Shown here one piece after another: positions 45,043 to 57,199 of a stretch of DNA of 64,000 bases. The DNA is from Colletotrichum lupini (taxonomy: Eukaryota; Ascomycota; Sordariomycetes; Glomerellales; Glomerellaceae). The position numbers were made by a program, and so were the translations under genes. The notes beneath the pieces are model-generated. The model did not search any database, was not told the DNA's origin, and saw nothing but the letters and a program-made list of their open reading frames with translations. Location of the stretch: the NCBI RefSeq assembly GCF_023278565.1, contig NC_064681.1, forward strand, positions 1,178,001 to 1,242,000. Direction: 5' to 3'. The number at the start of each line of letters is the position of its first letter. Positions within the stretch are counted from its first letter, which is position 1.

Positions 45043-45935
45043 TTATAGCTACTTATACGGCTTATATTTTAAGGTTATAACTTTTAAATAATACTTATAG
45101 TTCTTAACGTATTCTTAAATATCTCGTTAAATATTTTTTTAATGAAACTAACAAATTAACTCGAGAAGTTTTATAATTCTTATATAACTTACTTTACAAT
45201 TATTATAATATTAATAAAGGATTCTTATTTTAAAAGATTTTATTTAAAAAATAATAAGTTTTTTTTAAAAAATAGTATACCTTATTCGTTAAGTAAATAT
45301 ATTCTTAGTTCGCTAGTTATAATATAAAGTCTTATTAATTATAATATATAAAACTCGTTTTTGATTTATGGTTCTCTAAAGAGCTCTTTAGTTCTTAATA
45401 AAAAACGAGAAGTAAATATTATCTTACTTTTTATAAGCCTTTTTATAATAGGATATAAAATATACTATTTTAGTATAATAAACCTAGCTCTATTTAACCC
45501 TTTTTTATCTATACTAAACTATTAATGAGTGTTTATTGAAAACTCTTTTATTTTTTTACTTTAAGTTATTATAAAAATAACTATAATTTTAATTATTACT
45601 ATACTTTATAATACGTTATTCATATAAGGAAGAGGATTCCCTATCCCTAAAACTAATTAATATTTAGTTAAAATTGTAAAAAAAGGCTTTAATTACTTAA
45701 ATATATACCTTAAGAATATTATTCTTTCTTTTTAAACTAATTATCCTTGATTAAATATTAAATAGTAGTTTATTAATAAGATATAGTTTTTAAATTAATA
45801 TGGGGAGGACGTTTTTATAAAATACTTCCCCCTCTATATAATCTAGCTTTTTAAATAGACCGTCCGCTAAGTTCATTTTTCTTAGTTAGTATTTTAGATT
45901 AAAATTAAATATTAATAGCTTATATACTTATTTTA
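45043..45935. other. Unassigned degenerate host segment F
   Basis: About 890 bp, very AT-rich, with no RepA/RepB similarity. No frame or motif recognised on either strand. It may be one element with 42772-43037. Confidence 0.35.
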
Positions 45936-46729
45936 CCCCCCCGACGGAGCAATCTGCCGGGGCCGTACTATGTATTACGTATTAGGGAAAACTAGGTATA
46001 TTGCGCTCCATACCTAACTACTAATTAAAATAGTAATTAACTAACTTAACCGTTATCTTCTTTTTATTAATAGCTCCTAACCTTTTACTACCCGTTTAAA
46101 GGGCGAGCTATACTTATTTTAATATATATAAAACCTCTTAATATTAGCTTATATAAGTAGTTAGATCTTATATTATATACTCGTTTTTATTAAGGGTTAA
46201 GAGACCCTTTATATATTCCCTTATATTTATAATATAGCCCGTATTAAAGACATCTTTAGTTTTATAAAATATAATTTCTAAATTAATATCGATATATTAA
46301 ATCTTAACGTCCGTATTAACTTAGTTATATGTAGTATTTATATTATTACTTAGCTAGATTTTATATTATTAAAAAGTATTATACTACTCCTTAAGTATAC
46401 TTACGTTAGTTATAATAATTAGGGCGTCGAGGGGGCCTAATGTATTAAGCCCTAGAGGGGGGGACTTATTAAGGGGCATCTTTAATAAAGTAATAATTTA
46501 TATATTAATAAGTTTATTTAATAAGTTTATTTAGTAAATTTATTTAGTTTAAATAAAGAGTAGCTTTAGGTAATATTAGAAATAATAAAGAAAAAAAAGA
46601 ATTTTTACGAGCTTTAGTATATTAGATATTAGCCCTTTTAGCCCTTTTTTTTTAAAAACCTCTATATTATTATTAAAGTTTAGAACCTCTGTAGTTAAGG
46701 GCTAATTCTAACCTTTATAACTAACCTTT

Positions 46730-47578
46730 CCCCCCGACGGAGCAATCCGCCGGGGCCGTACCGTGTATTACGCATTGGGGAAAACTAGGTATAATGCGCT
46801 CTATACCTAACTACTAACTAAAACAGCTCCTAACCTTCCGCCGTAGTCCTCCTAAGTTCTAGCTGCCTATAGGGCGAGCTTCACCCACTCTAACGCATAC
46901 AGGACCTCCTAGTGCTAGCCCGCGTGGGCAGCCAGGTCTAGTATAATCTATTTTTTTATATAAGTTCTCGTCAAGGTAGTATTTTAACTAGCTAACCTCT
47001 TAACTACTTATCTAACTAGCTATCTAAGTAGTAGTTTATATATTAATAGGTTTGTTTAGTAAATTTGTTTAGTAGATTTATTTAGTAGATTTATTTAATA
47101 GATTCATTTAGTAAATTTAGTTAGTAAATTTATTTAGTTTAAATAGAGAGTAGTTTTAGGCGATATTAAAAGCGATAAAGATAAAAAGAATTTTTATAAG
47201 CTCTAAAGAGTAGTAAATATTAGCCTATTTAGCCCTTTCTTTAGAAACCTCTACGTCGCTATTAAAGTTTAGAACTTCTATAGTTAAAAAAGGCCGCTTC
47301 TAACTATTATAGCTAACTATTATAGTTAATTATTATAGCTAACTTCTATTATTAACCTTTTTAGCTAGCGCTATTATATAATAAAGAGGGTAGCTTATTT
47401 ATTTTAAATTATATAGCAGTTTTTATATTAAAATTATTATATTATATCAAGTATATACTTAGGGTTTATTATATATATTACATAATTAAAAAGTATATTA
47501 TATTATATAATTTCTTTTAAAAGCGTGATTCTGTTAAGATCGATTTTTTATACTTATAAAGCCGGAAAAAAACTACTA
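46730..47578 (+). mobile_element. RepB copy 14, mosaic of unmutated 5' part and mutated 3' part
   Basis: Plus-strand RepB nested in RepB 13. Duplication TATAACTAACCTTT (46716-46729 and 47579-47592; part may belong to the tail). The first ~215 bp (to ~46945) keep many CA/TG steps (GCGTGGGCAGCCAGGTC, CACCCACTC), while the remainder is as AT-rich as old copies. The central block between ~46950 and ~46990 is deleted or rearranged. VNTR units lie at 47050-47125. Confidence 0.82.
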
Positions 47579-47730
47579 TATAACTAACCTTTATTTTTAA
47601 CTTTTTTAGCTAGCGCTATTATAAAATAGCTTACTTATTTTAAATTATATAGCGGTTTTTATATTAAAATTATTATATTACGTTAAGCGCGTACTTAGGG
47701 TATATTATATATATTATATAGTTAAAAAGT

Positions 47731-47856
47731 TAGAAAATCTAAAAGAAAAATAGTCTAGCGAGATAGTGTGAGTATCTACTGATACCGTATATTAATACCG
47801 TGTAACCAATATCGAGAATCGCCTAAGCAGCTAGCAAAGGCAGAATACCAAAACAA
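47731..47856 (+). mobile_element. RepA copy 24, 126-bp 5'-truncated insertion
   Basis: The last 126 nt of RepA, plus strand, in RepB copy 13. Duplication ATAGTTAAAAAGT (47718-47730) against ATAGTTAAAGAGT (47857-47869), one A/G difference. Tail GAATACCAAAACAA. Confidence 0.87.
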
Positions 47857-47958
47857 ATAGTTAAAGAGTATACCGTATTATATAAATTTTTTTAAAAGTA
47901 TAATCCCGTTAAGGTTGATCTTTTACGCTTATAAAGCCAGAAAAAAACTACTATATAA

Positions 47959-48514
47959 TATAGGCTTAATAAAATACTTAATTAACTATAGAGTATAATT
48001 AATACTTTAATATTATTTATTTTAATATTCTGCTTTTACTAGCTGCTCGGGCGGTTCTTAATATTGTTTATATAGTATTAATATATAGTATTAATAAATA
48101 CTCTCACTGTCTCAATAGACTATTTTTTTTTAGATTTTCTACCTTTTCAACTTTCCCTCTTATAAAGTTCACAACCATGGATTATTAATATACTTTAATA
48201 TTATAATAATAAAATAAGAGGTTTAAAGAGATTAAAAAGAATATTTTAAAGTTATTAAATAAGTTAAAAAATAAGAGGTAGGTTTTAGCTATTTAGAAGG
48301 CTATTAATATATTATATTATTAATAATAAGATAAGCTATATTAATAACCACGGCTGGCTATTATTAGTTATAAAGTTTATTACGTAATAAAAACTTAGTA
48401 TTAACTTTAATAGACTAGTATACCCGTAAGGGCAAAGTTAGCCCCTAATGAGGCGGGCCGGACCCCAAAGGGATATATATATATATTTATTACTTCGTTT
48501 CTTTTATTAAAATT
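47959..48514 (-). mobile_element. RepA copy 25, 5' half plus internal fragment, host of copy 26
   Basis: Minus-strand RepA 5' half ending CCCTTTGGGGTCCGGCCCGCC at 48475, split by RepA copy 26. The following 48476-48514 (an AT run, then TTTATTACTTCGTTTC) is an internal RepA segment from another copy. The left limit is set by the end of RepB 13 and is approximate. Confidence 0.65.
48017..48189 (-). mobile_element. RepA copy 26, 5'-truncated (173 bp), nested in RepA
   Basis: 3' end of RepA on the minus strand with tail AATATTAAAATAAATA. Perfect 15-bp duplication ATACTTTAATATTAT (48002-48016 and 48190-48204). Confidence 0.87.
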
Positions 48515-49211
48515 TATTACGAAGGTAACTTTGTTTACCTTATTATTCGCCTTATTATCAATATTACGTAAGTAAACTATACACTATATTAATCTACGAT
48601 TTCTATAGATCATTATGGGTATTGATTATATAAGCAATACTGCCTATATAAGCTTACGTAAGCAATAGAAAGTACTAGAAGGTAACTAAATAAGCTAGAA
48701 TTCTTTCGAGACGGAATTACGTACTACGATTACGTATTTACTTACGTATACGCTTATTAATTATATTATAATTAATAAGCAATAGAATATTCTAATAGGA
48801 GGTTTTTATACCTATTTGTTTTTTACTTTTTATTTCTACCTTTGCTAGCTACTCGGGCAATTCTTAATATCAGCTACCTAGTATTAACACACAGTATTAG
48901 TAAATACTCCTACTATCTTATTAAACTATTCTTTTTTTAGATTTTCTACCTTTTTAAACTTTCCCTCCTATAAAGTTTACAATCACGGATTGACGGCGTT
49001 TTAATACCTATATATAGGCATATATTTACTTACCTAGACCTTTTGTTAAGTAAGTAACTTCTTATATAGTAATTCAACTATATTACTCTTTTTACTATAA
49101 AACCCTCTTTTACATACGCTTATTTCCCCTATATTTATATATTCTTACCTTTATATAAATATTTACTTTCTATATTTTTATAAGAATATCCCGTATTACT
49201 TTGTTGAAGCT
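48515..49211. repeat. Unclassified segment, possibly a solo LTR, split by RepA copy 27
   Basis: About 500 bp net (48515-48801 and 49012-49211) that matches none of the other families in this window. It retains more CA/TG than its surroundings and contains the perfect palindrome GCTTACGTAAGC (48651-48662) and several TACGTA sites. Single copy here. A solo LTR is a guess from its size and setting between other elements; no terminal repeats or duplication were established. Confidence 0.35.
48816..48997 (-). mobile_element. RepA copy 27, 5'-truncated (182 bp)
   Basis: 3' end of RepA on the minus strand with tail AAATAAAAAGTAAAAAACAA. Duplication GTTTTTATACCTAT (48802-48815) against GTTTTAATACCTAT (48998-49011), one T/A difference. 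Confidence 0.84.
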
Positions 49212-49970
49212 ATACGTGCTAGATTATTTAATAAATTTATTTAGTAAATTTATTTAGTAAATTTATTTAGTAAGTTTATTTAGTAAATTTATTTAGTAAA
49301 TTTATTTAGTAAATTTATTTAATAGATTTATTTAGTTTAAATAGAGCTTTAGGTAATATTAAAAATAATAAAAATAAAAAGAGTTTTTATAACTTCTAAG
49401 TAGTAAATATTAACTTATTTAGCCCTTTTTTTTAAAACCCTCTATGTTACTATTAAAGTTTAAAACCTCTATAGTTAAGGGCCGCTTTTGATATTATAAC
49501 CGATTATTATAACTAATTATTATAGCTAACTTCTATTATTAACCTTTTTAGCTAGCGCTATTATATAATAAAGAGGGTAGCTTATTTATTTTAAATTATA
49601 TAGCGGTTTTTATATTAAAGTTATTATATTATATTAAGTATATACTTAGGGTTCATTATATATATTATATAATTAGCGCCCAACATCGCCGTTAATCCGT
49701 AATTATAAACTTTATAAGAGGGAAAGTTTAAAAAGGTAGAAAATCTAAAAAAAATAGTTTAACGAGATAATAAGAGTACTTATTAATACTGTGTATTAAT
49801 ACTATATAGCTAATATCGAGAATCGCCCGAGTAGCTAGTAAAAGTAGAAATAAAAAACAAATATTATGTAATTAAAAAGTATATTATATTATATAATTTT
49901 TTTTAAAAGTATAATCTTATTAAGGTCGATCTTTTGCGCTTATAAAGCCGGAAAAAAACTACTATATAAG
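49212..49970 (+). mobile_element. RepB copy 15, 5'-truncated at its VNTR, host of RepA 28
   Basis: Plus-strand RepB that begins within the 13-bp minisatellite (about eight units, 49215-49330) and ends CCGGAAAAAAACTACTATAT. RepA copy 28 interrupts it at 49676. Confidence 0.78.
49676..49860 (+). mobile_element. RepA copy 28, 5'-truncated (185 bp)
   Basis: 3' end of RepA, plus strand. Duplication ATATTATATAATTA (49662-49675) against ATATTATGTAATTA (49861-49874), one A/G difference. Tail GAAATAAAAAACAA. It keeps GCGCCCAACATCGCCG at its start. Confidence 0.87.
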
Positions 49971-49971
49971 A

Positions 49972-50163
49972 TTTAACTATTTATATAGGTTAGTATTAAG
50001 AGGTTTTATATATATTAAAATAAGTATAGCTCGCCCTTTAAATAGTTAAAAGTAGCGGAAAGTAAGGAGTTTTAGTTAGTAATTAGGTATAGAGCGCAAT
50101 ATACTTAGTTTTCCTTAATACGTAATATATAGTACGGCCCCGGCAAATTGCTCCGTGAGGGGG
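49972..50163 (-). mobile_element. RepB copy 16, 5'-end fragment (~192 bp)
   Basis: Only the 5' ~190 bp of RepB, minus strand, with the hairpin end at 50140-50163. It abuts the 3' end of RepB copy 15 on the left and a RepA on the right. A 5' fragment without a 3' end cannot arise by 5' truncation, so it marks a deletion or recombination breakpoint. Confidence 0.68.
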
Positions 50164-51582
50164 ATAGTTTTTTTATAACTTATAGTTATTTAGTATACTA
50201 CTTATAAAATTAAATAACTGGTTATTAAAAAAGCCCCAAGGGTTAATAAGTTAGATCTAAGTATTTTAATAAAGTAAACTTAAAATAAATAGTTAAATAG
50301 TAATAATAATAATAATATAATAATAATAATAAATAGTAAAGGAAGTACTTTTAATTTTAAGAAAAAAAACGAGATAATATATATAATAGTTTTTTTCTAG
50401 CTTTATAAGCACAAAAGATTAACCTTAACGGGATTACGTTTTTAAAGAAAATTATATAATATAGTATACTTTTAAATTATACAATATAGTATACTTTTTA
50501 ATTATATAATATATATAATATACCCTAAGTACGTACTTAATATAACATAATAATTTTAATATAAAAACCGCTATATAATTTAAGATAAATAAGCTATTTT
50601 TTATATAGTAGCGCTAGTTAAAAAGGTTAATAATAGAGGTCAACTATAATAATTAGCTATAATAGTTAGTTATAATAATTAAAAACGGCCCTTAACTATA
50701 GAGGTTCTAAACTTTAATAACGACGTAGAGGTTTTTAAAAAAAGGGCTAAATAAGTCAATATTTATTACTTATATTAAAGCTTGTAAAGACTTTTTTATC
50801 CTTATTATTTTTAATATTACTTAAAGCTCTATTTGAACTAAATAAATTTATTAAATAAATTTACTAAATAAATTTACTATATAGTAGTTTTTTTTCCGGC
50901 TTTATAAGTATAAAAGATCGACCTTAATAAGATTACGCTTTTAAAAAGATTATATAATATAATATACTTTTTAACTATATAATACGCGTAATATGCCCTA
51001 AGTACGCGCTTAACGTAATATAATAATTTTAATATAAAAACCGCTATATAATTTGGGATAAGTAAGTTATTTTTTATATAGTAACGCTAGTTAAAAAGGT
51101 CGATAGTAAAGGTCGGCTATAATAGTTAGCTATAATAATTAGCTATAATAGTTAAAAGCGGCCTTCCTTAACTATAAAGGTTTTAAACTTTAATAATAAC
51201 GTAGAGGTTTTTTAAAAAAGGGCTAAATAGGCTAATATTTATTACTTTTTAAAGCTTATAAAGATTTATTTTATCCTTATTACTTTTAATATCACTTAAA
51301 GCTCTATTTAAACTAAATAAATTTACTAAATAAATTTACTAAATAAATTTACTAAATAAACCTATTAATATATAAACTATTACCTTAATAAGAACCTATT
51401 TTATTCTTAGTATATAGTTAATAATTAGTAAGCTAGAACCTTTTAAAAATACCTATTAATAAGTCTACCCCTCTCGGGCTAAGCGCCCTCTTTAGCTAGC
51501 TTAACGCTATAACTATTATAATTAATATAAATATACTTAAGGATTAGTAAAGTACTTTTTAATAATATAAAATTTAGCTAAG

Positions 51583-51795
51583 TATCACGGCACTAGGCAC
51601 TGGGCCCTGTGGCGCTTAGGCCTTAGGCACCTAACGGACCCCCTATAAGTTACGTAATTACTAAACTACTAGACCTAAAAGCCTAGCGCCCTAGATTCTG
51701 CCTACTAGTCTACTTTTTCCTTTTTTATATTAAGTTATATTTATTAAGTTAATATAAGTAGCGTTTTAACCTACTTTAAGTTCCCTTTCGTAATA
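51583..51795 (+). repeat. 5' LTR of chromovirus D (213 bp)
   Basis: Starts TATCACGGCACTAGGCAC and ends CGTAATA; undoing RIP-type changes gives the canonical TG...CA ends. It is far less mutated than the 3' LTR: GCACTGGGCCCTGTGGCGC here corresponds to a run of TpA-converted sites there. Confidence 0.88.
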
Positions 51796-53330
51796 CTACT
51801 TAACGTTATTTATAACCCTTATTTTCTAAAAATAAAACGATAATATCTTAACTTATTAATCTACTATATTAATTAGCTACCCCTATTAAAAAGAAGCGTA
51901 ACGCTAAGTAATAACTAACTCACTATATAAAGCAATTAATACCCTCTAAATATATACCCCTTTTATTAAATACTATAGTCTAAGATAAAAGCTAAGGAGT
52001 ATAAATATTTTTTCGTATTAATAACTTTTAATAAGGTCGTTACTTATATAAGTAATACTAAAGTATTATAAGTACTAATAAGGATACTAAGCTCTTTATA
52101 TTTAACCCCGAGATCGATCTTTTTAACTAGTTTATAAAATAGCTTTTACCTTCTATTATATAAGCTAACTAATTTAAGTACTTTTACTACGTTATTAATA
52201 AACTCGTATCCCCTATTTAAATTTATAACAAAGGACTCTTTAATAATACTAAGTAATACGACGCTAATTTTAAGTTTATTTAGGACTTATATAATTAAAA
52301 TAAGGGCACTACCCTCTATACCTAGGTTAAGAGCTAGTTAAAAATACGTATTACTTAGTATTAGCTCGAGTAAGTACTAGTCTTTATAATTAAGTAACTA
52401 AATAATAATACCAAGCAGCTCTATAAAATAATTAAGGAAAATATAGAAGTTATACGCACCGCTATTATAAAGCTTTAGAATATTAAAAAGTAGTTAAACT
52501 ACGCTTTTTATATTAATACTATACTTAGTAAGCGCGTTAAGTAGCTCGAGAATAGTTTAATAATTAGTATAAGTAATAATAAGTATAATAGTAATACTTA
52601 TTACGTACTAGAGTAGTACCTTACTAAACTCGAGGTATAAAGTAGCTATAAAAATACTCCGGCCTTAATATACTAGCCTTTTTATAAGTTTAAAATACCT
52701 AACGTCCTTACTTTTATTAATAATAATAATAATAAGGGCCTAAAGTTCCCTTACTAGCTTTAGTATATTATAAAGCGCCTTAAGAACGTAAACTTTAGTA
52801 CTAATAAATATTACTTAAAATACGTTGTTAATAAAATTAGTAATATTACGGTAGAATTTATTTACTTAATACTAGTATTTAATAAAATTATTATTACGGA
52901 CTAATTATTATATAAGCTTAAATCGGCTTATACTAATCTTATTATTATAAACGACGCTAGTTATAAGCTAAATACCCTCTTTATTATTTTTAAGGATATT
53001 TACTAAAAGCGCTCTATTTTTATAGAGCTCGCTTATATTAATAAGCTTTTAAAGTCTTAATAAAAACGCTACTTCTATAATAAGCTCCTTATTTACTTTT
53101 AAAACTAAGCTATTTTTAAGTACTTAGATAAGGATACTACTTTTTAGAAATATACTAAGTACGTTACCTAGCTTATTAATATAATATAGCCCCTATTAAT
53201 TAATAATAGGGCCCTAAAAGATACTATACCCGCCCGCGCAACCCCTACTAAAAATAAAAAAAGTAATATTACTAAATAAAACCCCCGTAGCCGAACTAAC
53301 CGTAAGACTATCCCTAAAGCCCTATACTAA
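51796..53330 (+). pseudogene. gag remnant of chromovirus D
   Basis: Internal region after the 5' LTR. Plus-strand frames are long and lysine-rich, interrupted mainly by TAA/TAG. By position it encodes the capsid part of gag and runs into the zinc knuckle at 53350. I did not recognise individual capsid motifs. The primer-binding site after 51795 could not be matched to a tRNA. Confidence 0.55.
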
Positions 53331-54721
53331 AAGCTTAAGGATAGTAATACCTACTTCGTTTATAATAAATTTAAATATATCTCTTAGAACTATCCTAAGA
53401 AGCCGGCTATTACTATAGTTACTATAGACTTTATTAATAAATAATATATTTTAAATTTAAAAAACTAAGCCCCTTAGTATAAGCAACTTCTTAGCTAGAG
53501 GATAAGTATAAAAAAAATAGAAAATTAATAATTTATTTAGTAAACTTATATAATCTTATAGGAGGGTAGCTTCTAAAAATCGAGCTTATAATAATATTTA
53601 ATAAATATAGAATTTACTTAAAAGCCTTACTTAATACGAGAGCTAATAAGTACGGACTTATAAATAATTACGTAACCGTATTATTATAAGAATTTTACAT
53701 AGCCTTATTTAGTAAATTATTACGCCCTATTCTTATTATTAGATTTAATAGCAAGCGATTAAAAGACGCTAGGGTAGTATAAATTACTAATTTATATATT
53801 AACCGTCGGGTCTTTTTAAAAATACCCCTATTTTAATTTAATATAAAGCGCTACGACTTAATCTTAAGATAGAAGTAGTTTAAGTATTATAGGGTTAACC
53901 TTAACGTGCGCTATAGGCGCTTTATATAACCCAAGGAGCTATTATTATAAGATAGCCCTCTTATTATCGTTAGGGATATAAAAGACTTATATACCCTAAA
54001 GGTTATCGATATTTAGTATTAAATTAATACTAAACAATAATAAAAAGTATTTAAATAGATATATTATAATACAACGAGGAGCAGAAAAAGAAGCGAGCGC
54101 TATTAAAGCTTATTAAAATACTTTATTAACCTTACGGTATATAAAACTAATATATATAATATTTTAATAATACTAAAAATATTTAGAAAATAAACTGCGC
54201 GCTTGCTAGCGCGCTACTAACCCCCCTAATAAAAACTAAGCTTACGTAAACATCTACTTAGTAAAAAAAATCTAATATTTTACTAAATATTACTTTTATT
54301 AACGCCTTAGTATTTAAAATTAACTTAAAGCATAAGGACGTAGAGCTAAGCTTTATATTACTATACGAGCTAGACCGTATAATTAGGGATAAGCGAAAAT
54401 AAAAAGACCCCTTAAAAAACAATAATTAAAAGACCCGAGATTTTATTATTACGAAGCTTTTAAAAATATTATAGCCTTAAACCGATATTTTTAGTAAAAT
54501 AATTAGTAATATACTAGTACTATACCGTAGCTACGATTATAAAATAGAACTTATAAAAGATAGCTAAAAAAAGCTTATTTACTACCCTCTTTATAAATAA
54601 TTATTACCCGAGCTAGAGGTAATTAGAGCTTACTTTTTAAAGCACTTTTATAAGGGATTTATTAAGCTAGGTAATGCCCCCTTTGCCTCTCTAATATTAT
54701 TTATTAAGAAGTATAATAGTA
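53331..54721 (+). pseudogene. Zinc knuckle, protease and pol N-terminus of chromovirus D
   Basis: At ~53350-53405 the frame reads YFVYNKFKYIS, a stop, then NYPKK, matching C-x2-C-x4-H-x4-C with the Cys and His changed to Tyr. At ~53620-53660 it reads ALLNTRANKYGLINNY, matching the retropepsin motif A-L-L-D-T-G-A with D-to-N and G-to-R changes. Both are RIP-type substitutions. It ends at the target duplication of RepA copy 30. The retropepsin would cut the Gag-Pol polyprotein in an active element. Confidence 0.72.
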
Positions 54722-54735
54722 ACTTATAATTCTAT

Positions 54736-55727
54736 TTATTTTTGTTTTTTATTTGTTTTTTATTTTTACCTTTACTAGCTACTCGGGCGGTTCTTAATAT
54801 CGTTTCTATAGTATTACTATACGGCATTAGTAAATATTTATACTATCTTACTAAACTATTTTTTTAGATTTTCCTTAATTTCCCTCTTATAAAGTTTATA
54901 ATTACGGATTATTAATAGTAATATTAGGCACCCAACGCTATTATTTTATAAACCTACGTATCTAGCTAAGTTAGCTACCCTTTTAAGTAATAGTAGCTTA
55001 TAATAGTATAGAATCGGAGATACCCTCGTTACCGTCGTTAAATAATATCGACCTTACGATATTTACTATACTTTTAACTTTAACTTATATATATATATAT
55101 ATTTATTACCTCGTTTCCTTTATTAAAGTTAAAAACGCTTCTTTTATTATTATTATTACTATTACTATTTAACTATCTACCTTAAGTATACTTTATTAAA
55201 ATACCGAGACGCTAACTTATCGATCCTTAGGGCTTCTTTAATAGCTAGAAGTTCGATTTTATAAGTATTATACTAAACGACCCTAAGCTATAAAGAGACC
55301 GCTTTAATAAATATTATATTAATAATATTAACTTATAAAAGACGGATAAATATATTATAATAAGCGTTACTCTTATTAATACTTTCTTAATATAATAAAG
55401 TATTAATAAGCCTAAACTTAATAATATAATTAAGAGCTTCAAAAGAGTATAGGCGAGCGTATTAAATAGGAATATTAAAAAAAGGTTATTATTAAATAAA
55501 ATAAAGAGAGAAAGTAAGGGGTAGTATTTGGTTATTAAAAAGGTAATTAATATACTATAGCGGCGGGGTTATTAATATCTTAAGTTTAGTTAGTATTAAT
55601 AGCTACGGCCAGCTGTTATTAATTATAAAGTTTATTACGTAATAAAAACTCGATATTAACCCTAATAGACTAGCTTGCCCGTAAAGGCGAAAATAGCCCC
55701 TAATGAGGCGGACCGGACCCCAAAGGG
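54736..55727 (-). mobile_element. RepA copy 30, full length (992 bp), inside chromovirus D
   Basis: Minus-strand RepA with a perfect 14-bp duplication ACTTATAATTCTAT (54722-54735 and 55728-55741). The 5' end CCCTTTGGGGTCCGGTCCGC is at 55727; the tail is AATAAAAAACAAATAAAAAA. Confidence 0.9.
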
Positions 55728-55741
55728 ACTTATAATTCTAT

Positions 55742-56700
55742 ATTAATTTTAAAAAGCTAAACGAGCTTATAAAAAAAGATTAGTACCCCCTGCCTCTAAT
55801 TAATAAAACGCTATTATAACTAAGCCGGGCTAAAGTCTTTACTAAGCTTAATATTAAATAAGCTTTTTATTATATCCGCCTCGACCTTACTTTAGAGAAC
55901 TTTATAACTTTCCGTATTTATTACGGAGTATATAAATATAAAGTATTACTATTTAGCCTTTATAATAAGCTAACGACGTACTAAAAATATATAAATAACG
56001 TATTAATAAAGTACTTAAATAACTTCTATATAGTATATATAAATAATATCCTTATTTTTTTTAACGACCTGTTATAATACTACGAGTATATTATAAAAAT
56101 ACTAAACTAACTATAAAAAGCCGGGCTATAAATAAATATTAAGAAGTGCGAATTTAGTATTATTATTACTAAGCACCTCGGATTCGTAGTTAGTACTAAT
56201 AGTATATAACTAGACGAGGATAAGGTCTTAGTAATACGGAATTAAAATTTACTAATATTATTAAAAAAATCTAATTATTTCTTAAGTTCTATAATTTCTA
56301 TAAGCAATTTATAAAGGACTACGGGCGCCTAGTTAAGTTATTAATAAAGCTTATTAATAAGGGCGTACCTTTTTAATTTAATAAAGATTATAATAGCGCG
56401 TTCAAAGTACTAAAGCTAGCCCTTATAATAGTACTTATACTCTAATACTTTAGGCCCGAGCTATTTATATATTTAAAAACCGATATATCGGACTTAATAT
56501 ACGCCGGGGCTCTAGTTTAGTAATAAATAAACAACGGCTTATAATACCCCGTTATATTCTATTTTAAAACTATAAATAGCATAGAGCTTAACTATACTAT
56601 ATATAATAAAAAAATATTAATAATAATAATTTATTTAAAAAAATAGCGCGCGGAGCTAGTTAGTTATTATTAAAAGTTTAATATTATTACGGATTATTAG
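55742..56700 (+). pseudogene. Reverse transcriptase and RNase H of chromovirus D
   Basis: From 55784 the frame reads YPLPLINKTLL, stop, LSRAKVFTKLNIK, stop, AFYYIRLDLTLENFITFRIYYG, then VYKYKVLLFSLYNKLTTY. This is the Ty3/gypsy RT core ('YPLP', 'TKLD.K.A(F/Y)..IR', 'RT.YG..(E/K)Y.V(M/L)PFGL.N.P.T'). YINNILIF (~56036-56059) is the Y-x-D-D box with both Asp changed to Asn. RNase H follows: ETDISDL-type residues, then LNYTIYNKKILIIII (~56590-56630). One frame is kept over more than 700 bp, so the damage is substitutions only. Confidence 0.9.
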
Positions 56701-57199
56701 CTATTTCTATTTTTTATAATAAAGTACTTTTTAAATTTCTAATAAGCCCGCTAAGCCGGCGCCCTAACTAACTTTAATTTTTAAATATAATATAAGCTAG
56801 GGTAAGAAAATATACTTACCGACGTATTATTAAGGAAAATAAAAGATATTAAGACTTAATAAGTACTAAAAGAGGTAAATCGTACTTAGGTCCTATTATT
56901 ACTAGAGCTATTATTATTAAATATTATTACTAAGCTATGAGCGCTACTAAAGGCCGCGGCCCGGTAGCCCGAGCTTATTATTAACTCCCTTATACCCGAG
57001 GATAAACTTTAGGAGTACTTATTTATTAAAAAAGTACTTAAGCTAAATCGTAACCTTACGACGCTATTACTAACCTTAATAAGGGCACTAGCCGTTGAGG
57101 GCTATAAGTAATAAAAAATATAAAATAACGGCCTATTTATAATAAATAATAAGCTCGTCGTCTTAAAGAAAAATAACCTCTATATTATAATAATCCGCA

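Larger units (their letters stand above)
45936..47958 (+). mobile_element. RepB copy 13, host of RepB 14 and RepA 24
   Basis: Plus-strand RepB from CCCCCCGACGGAGCAATC to CCAGAAAAAAACTACTATAT. Own sequence 45936-46729, 47593-47730 and 47870-47958. The contiguity of the pieces is shown by the two internal duplications. No outer duplication found. Confidence 0.8.
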
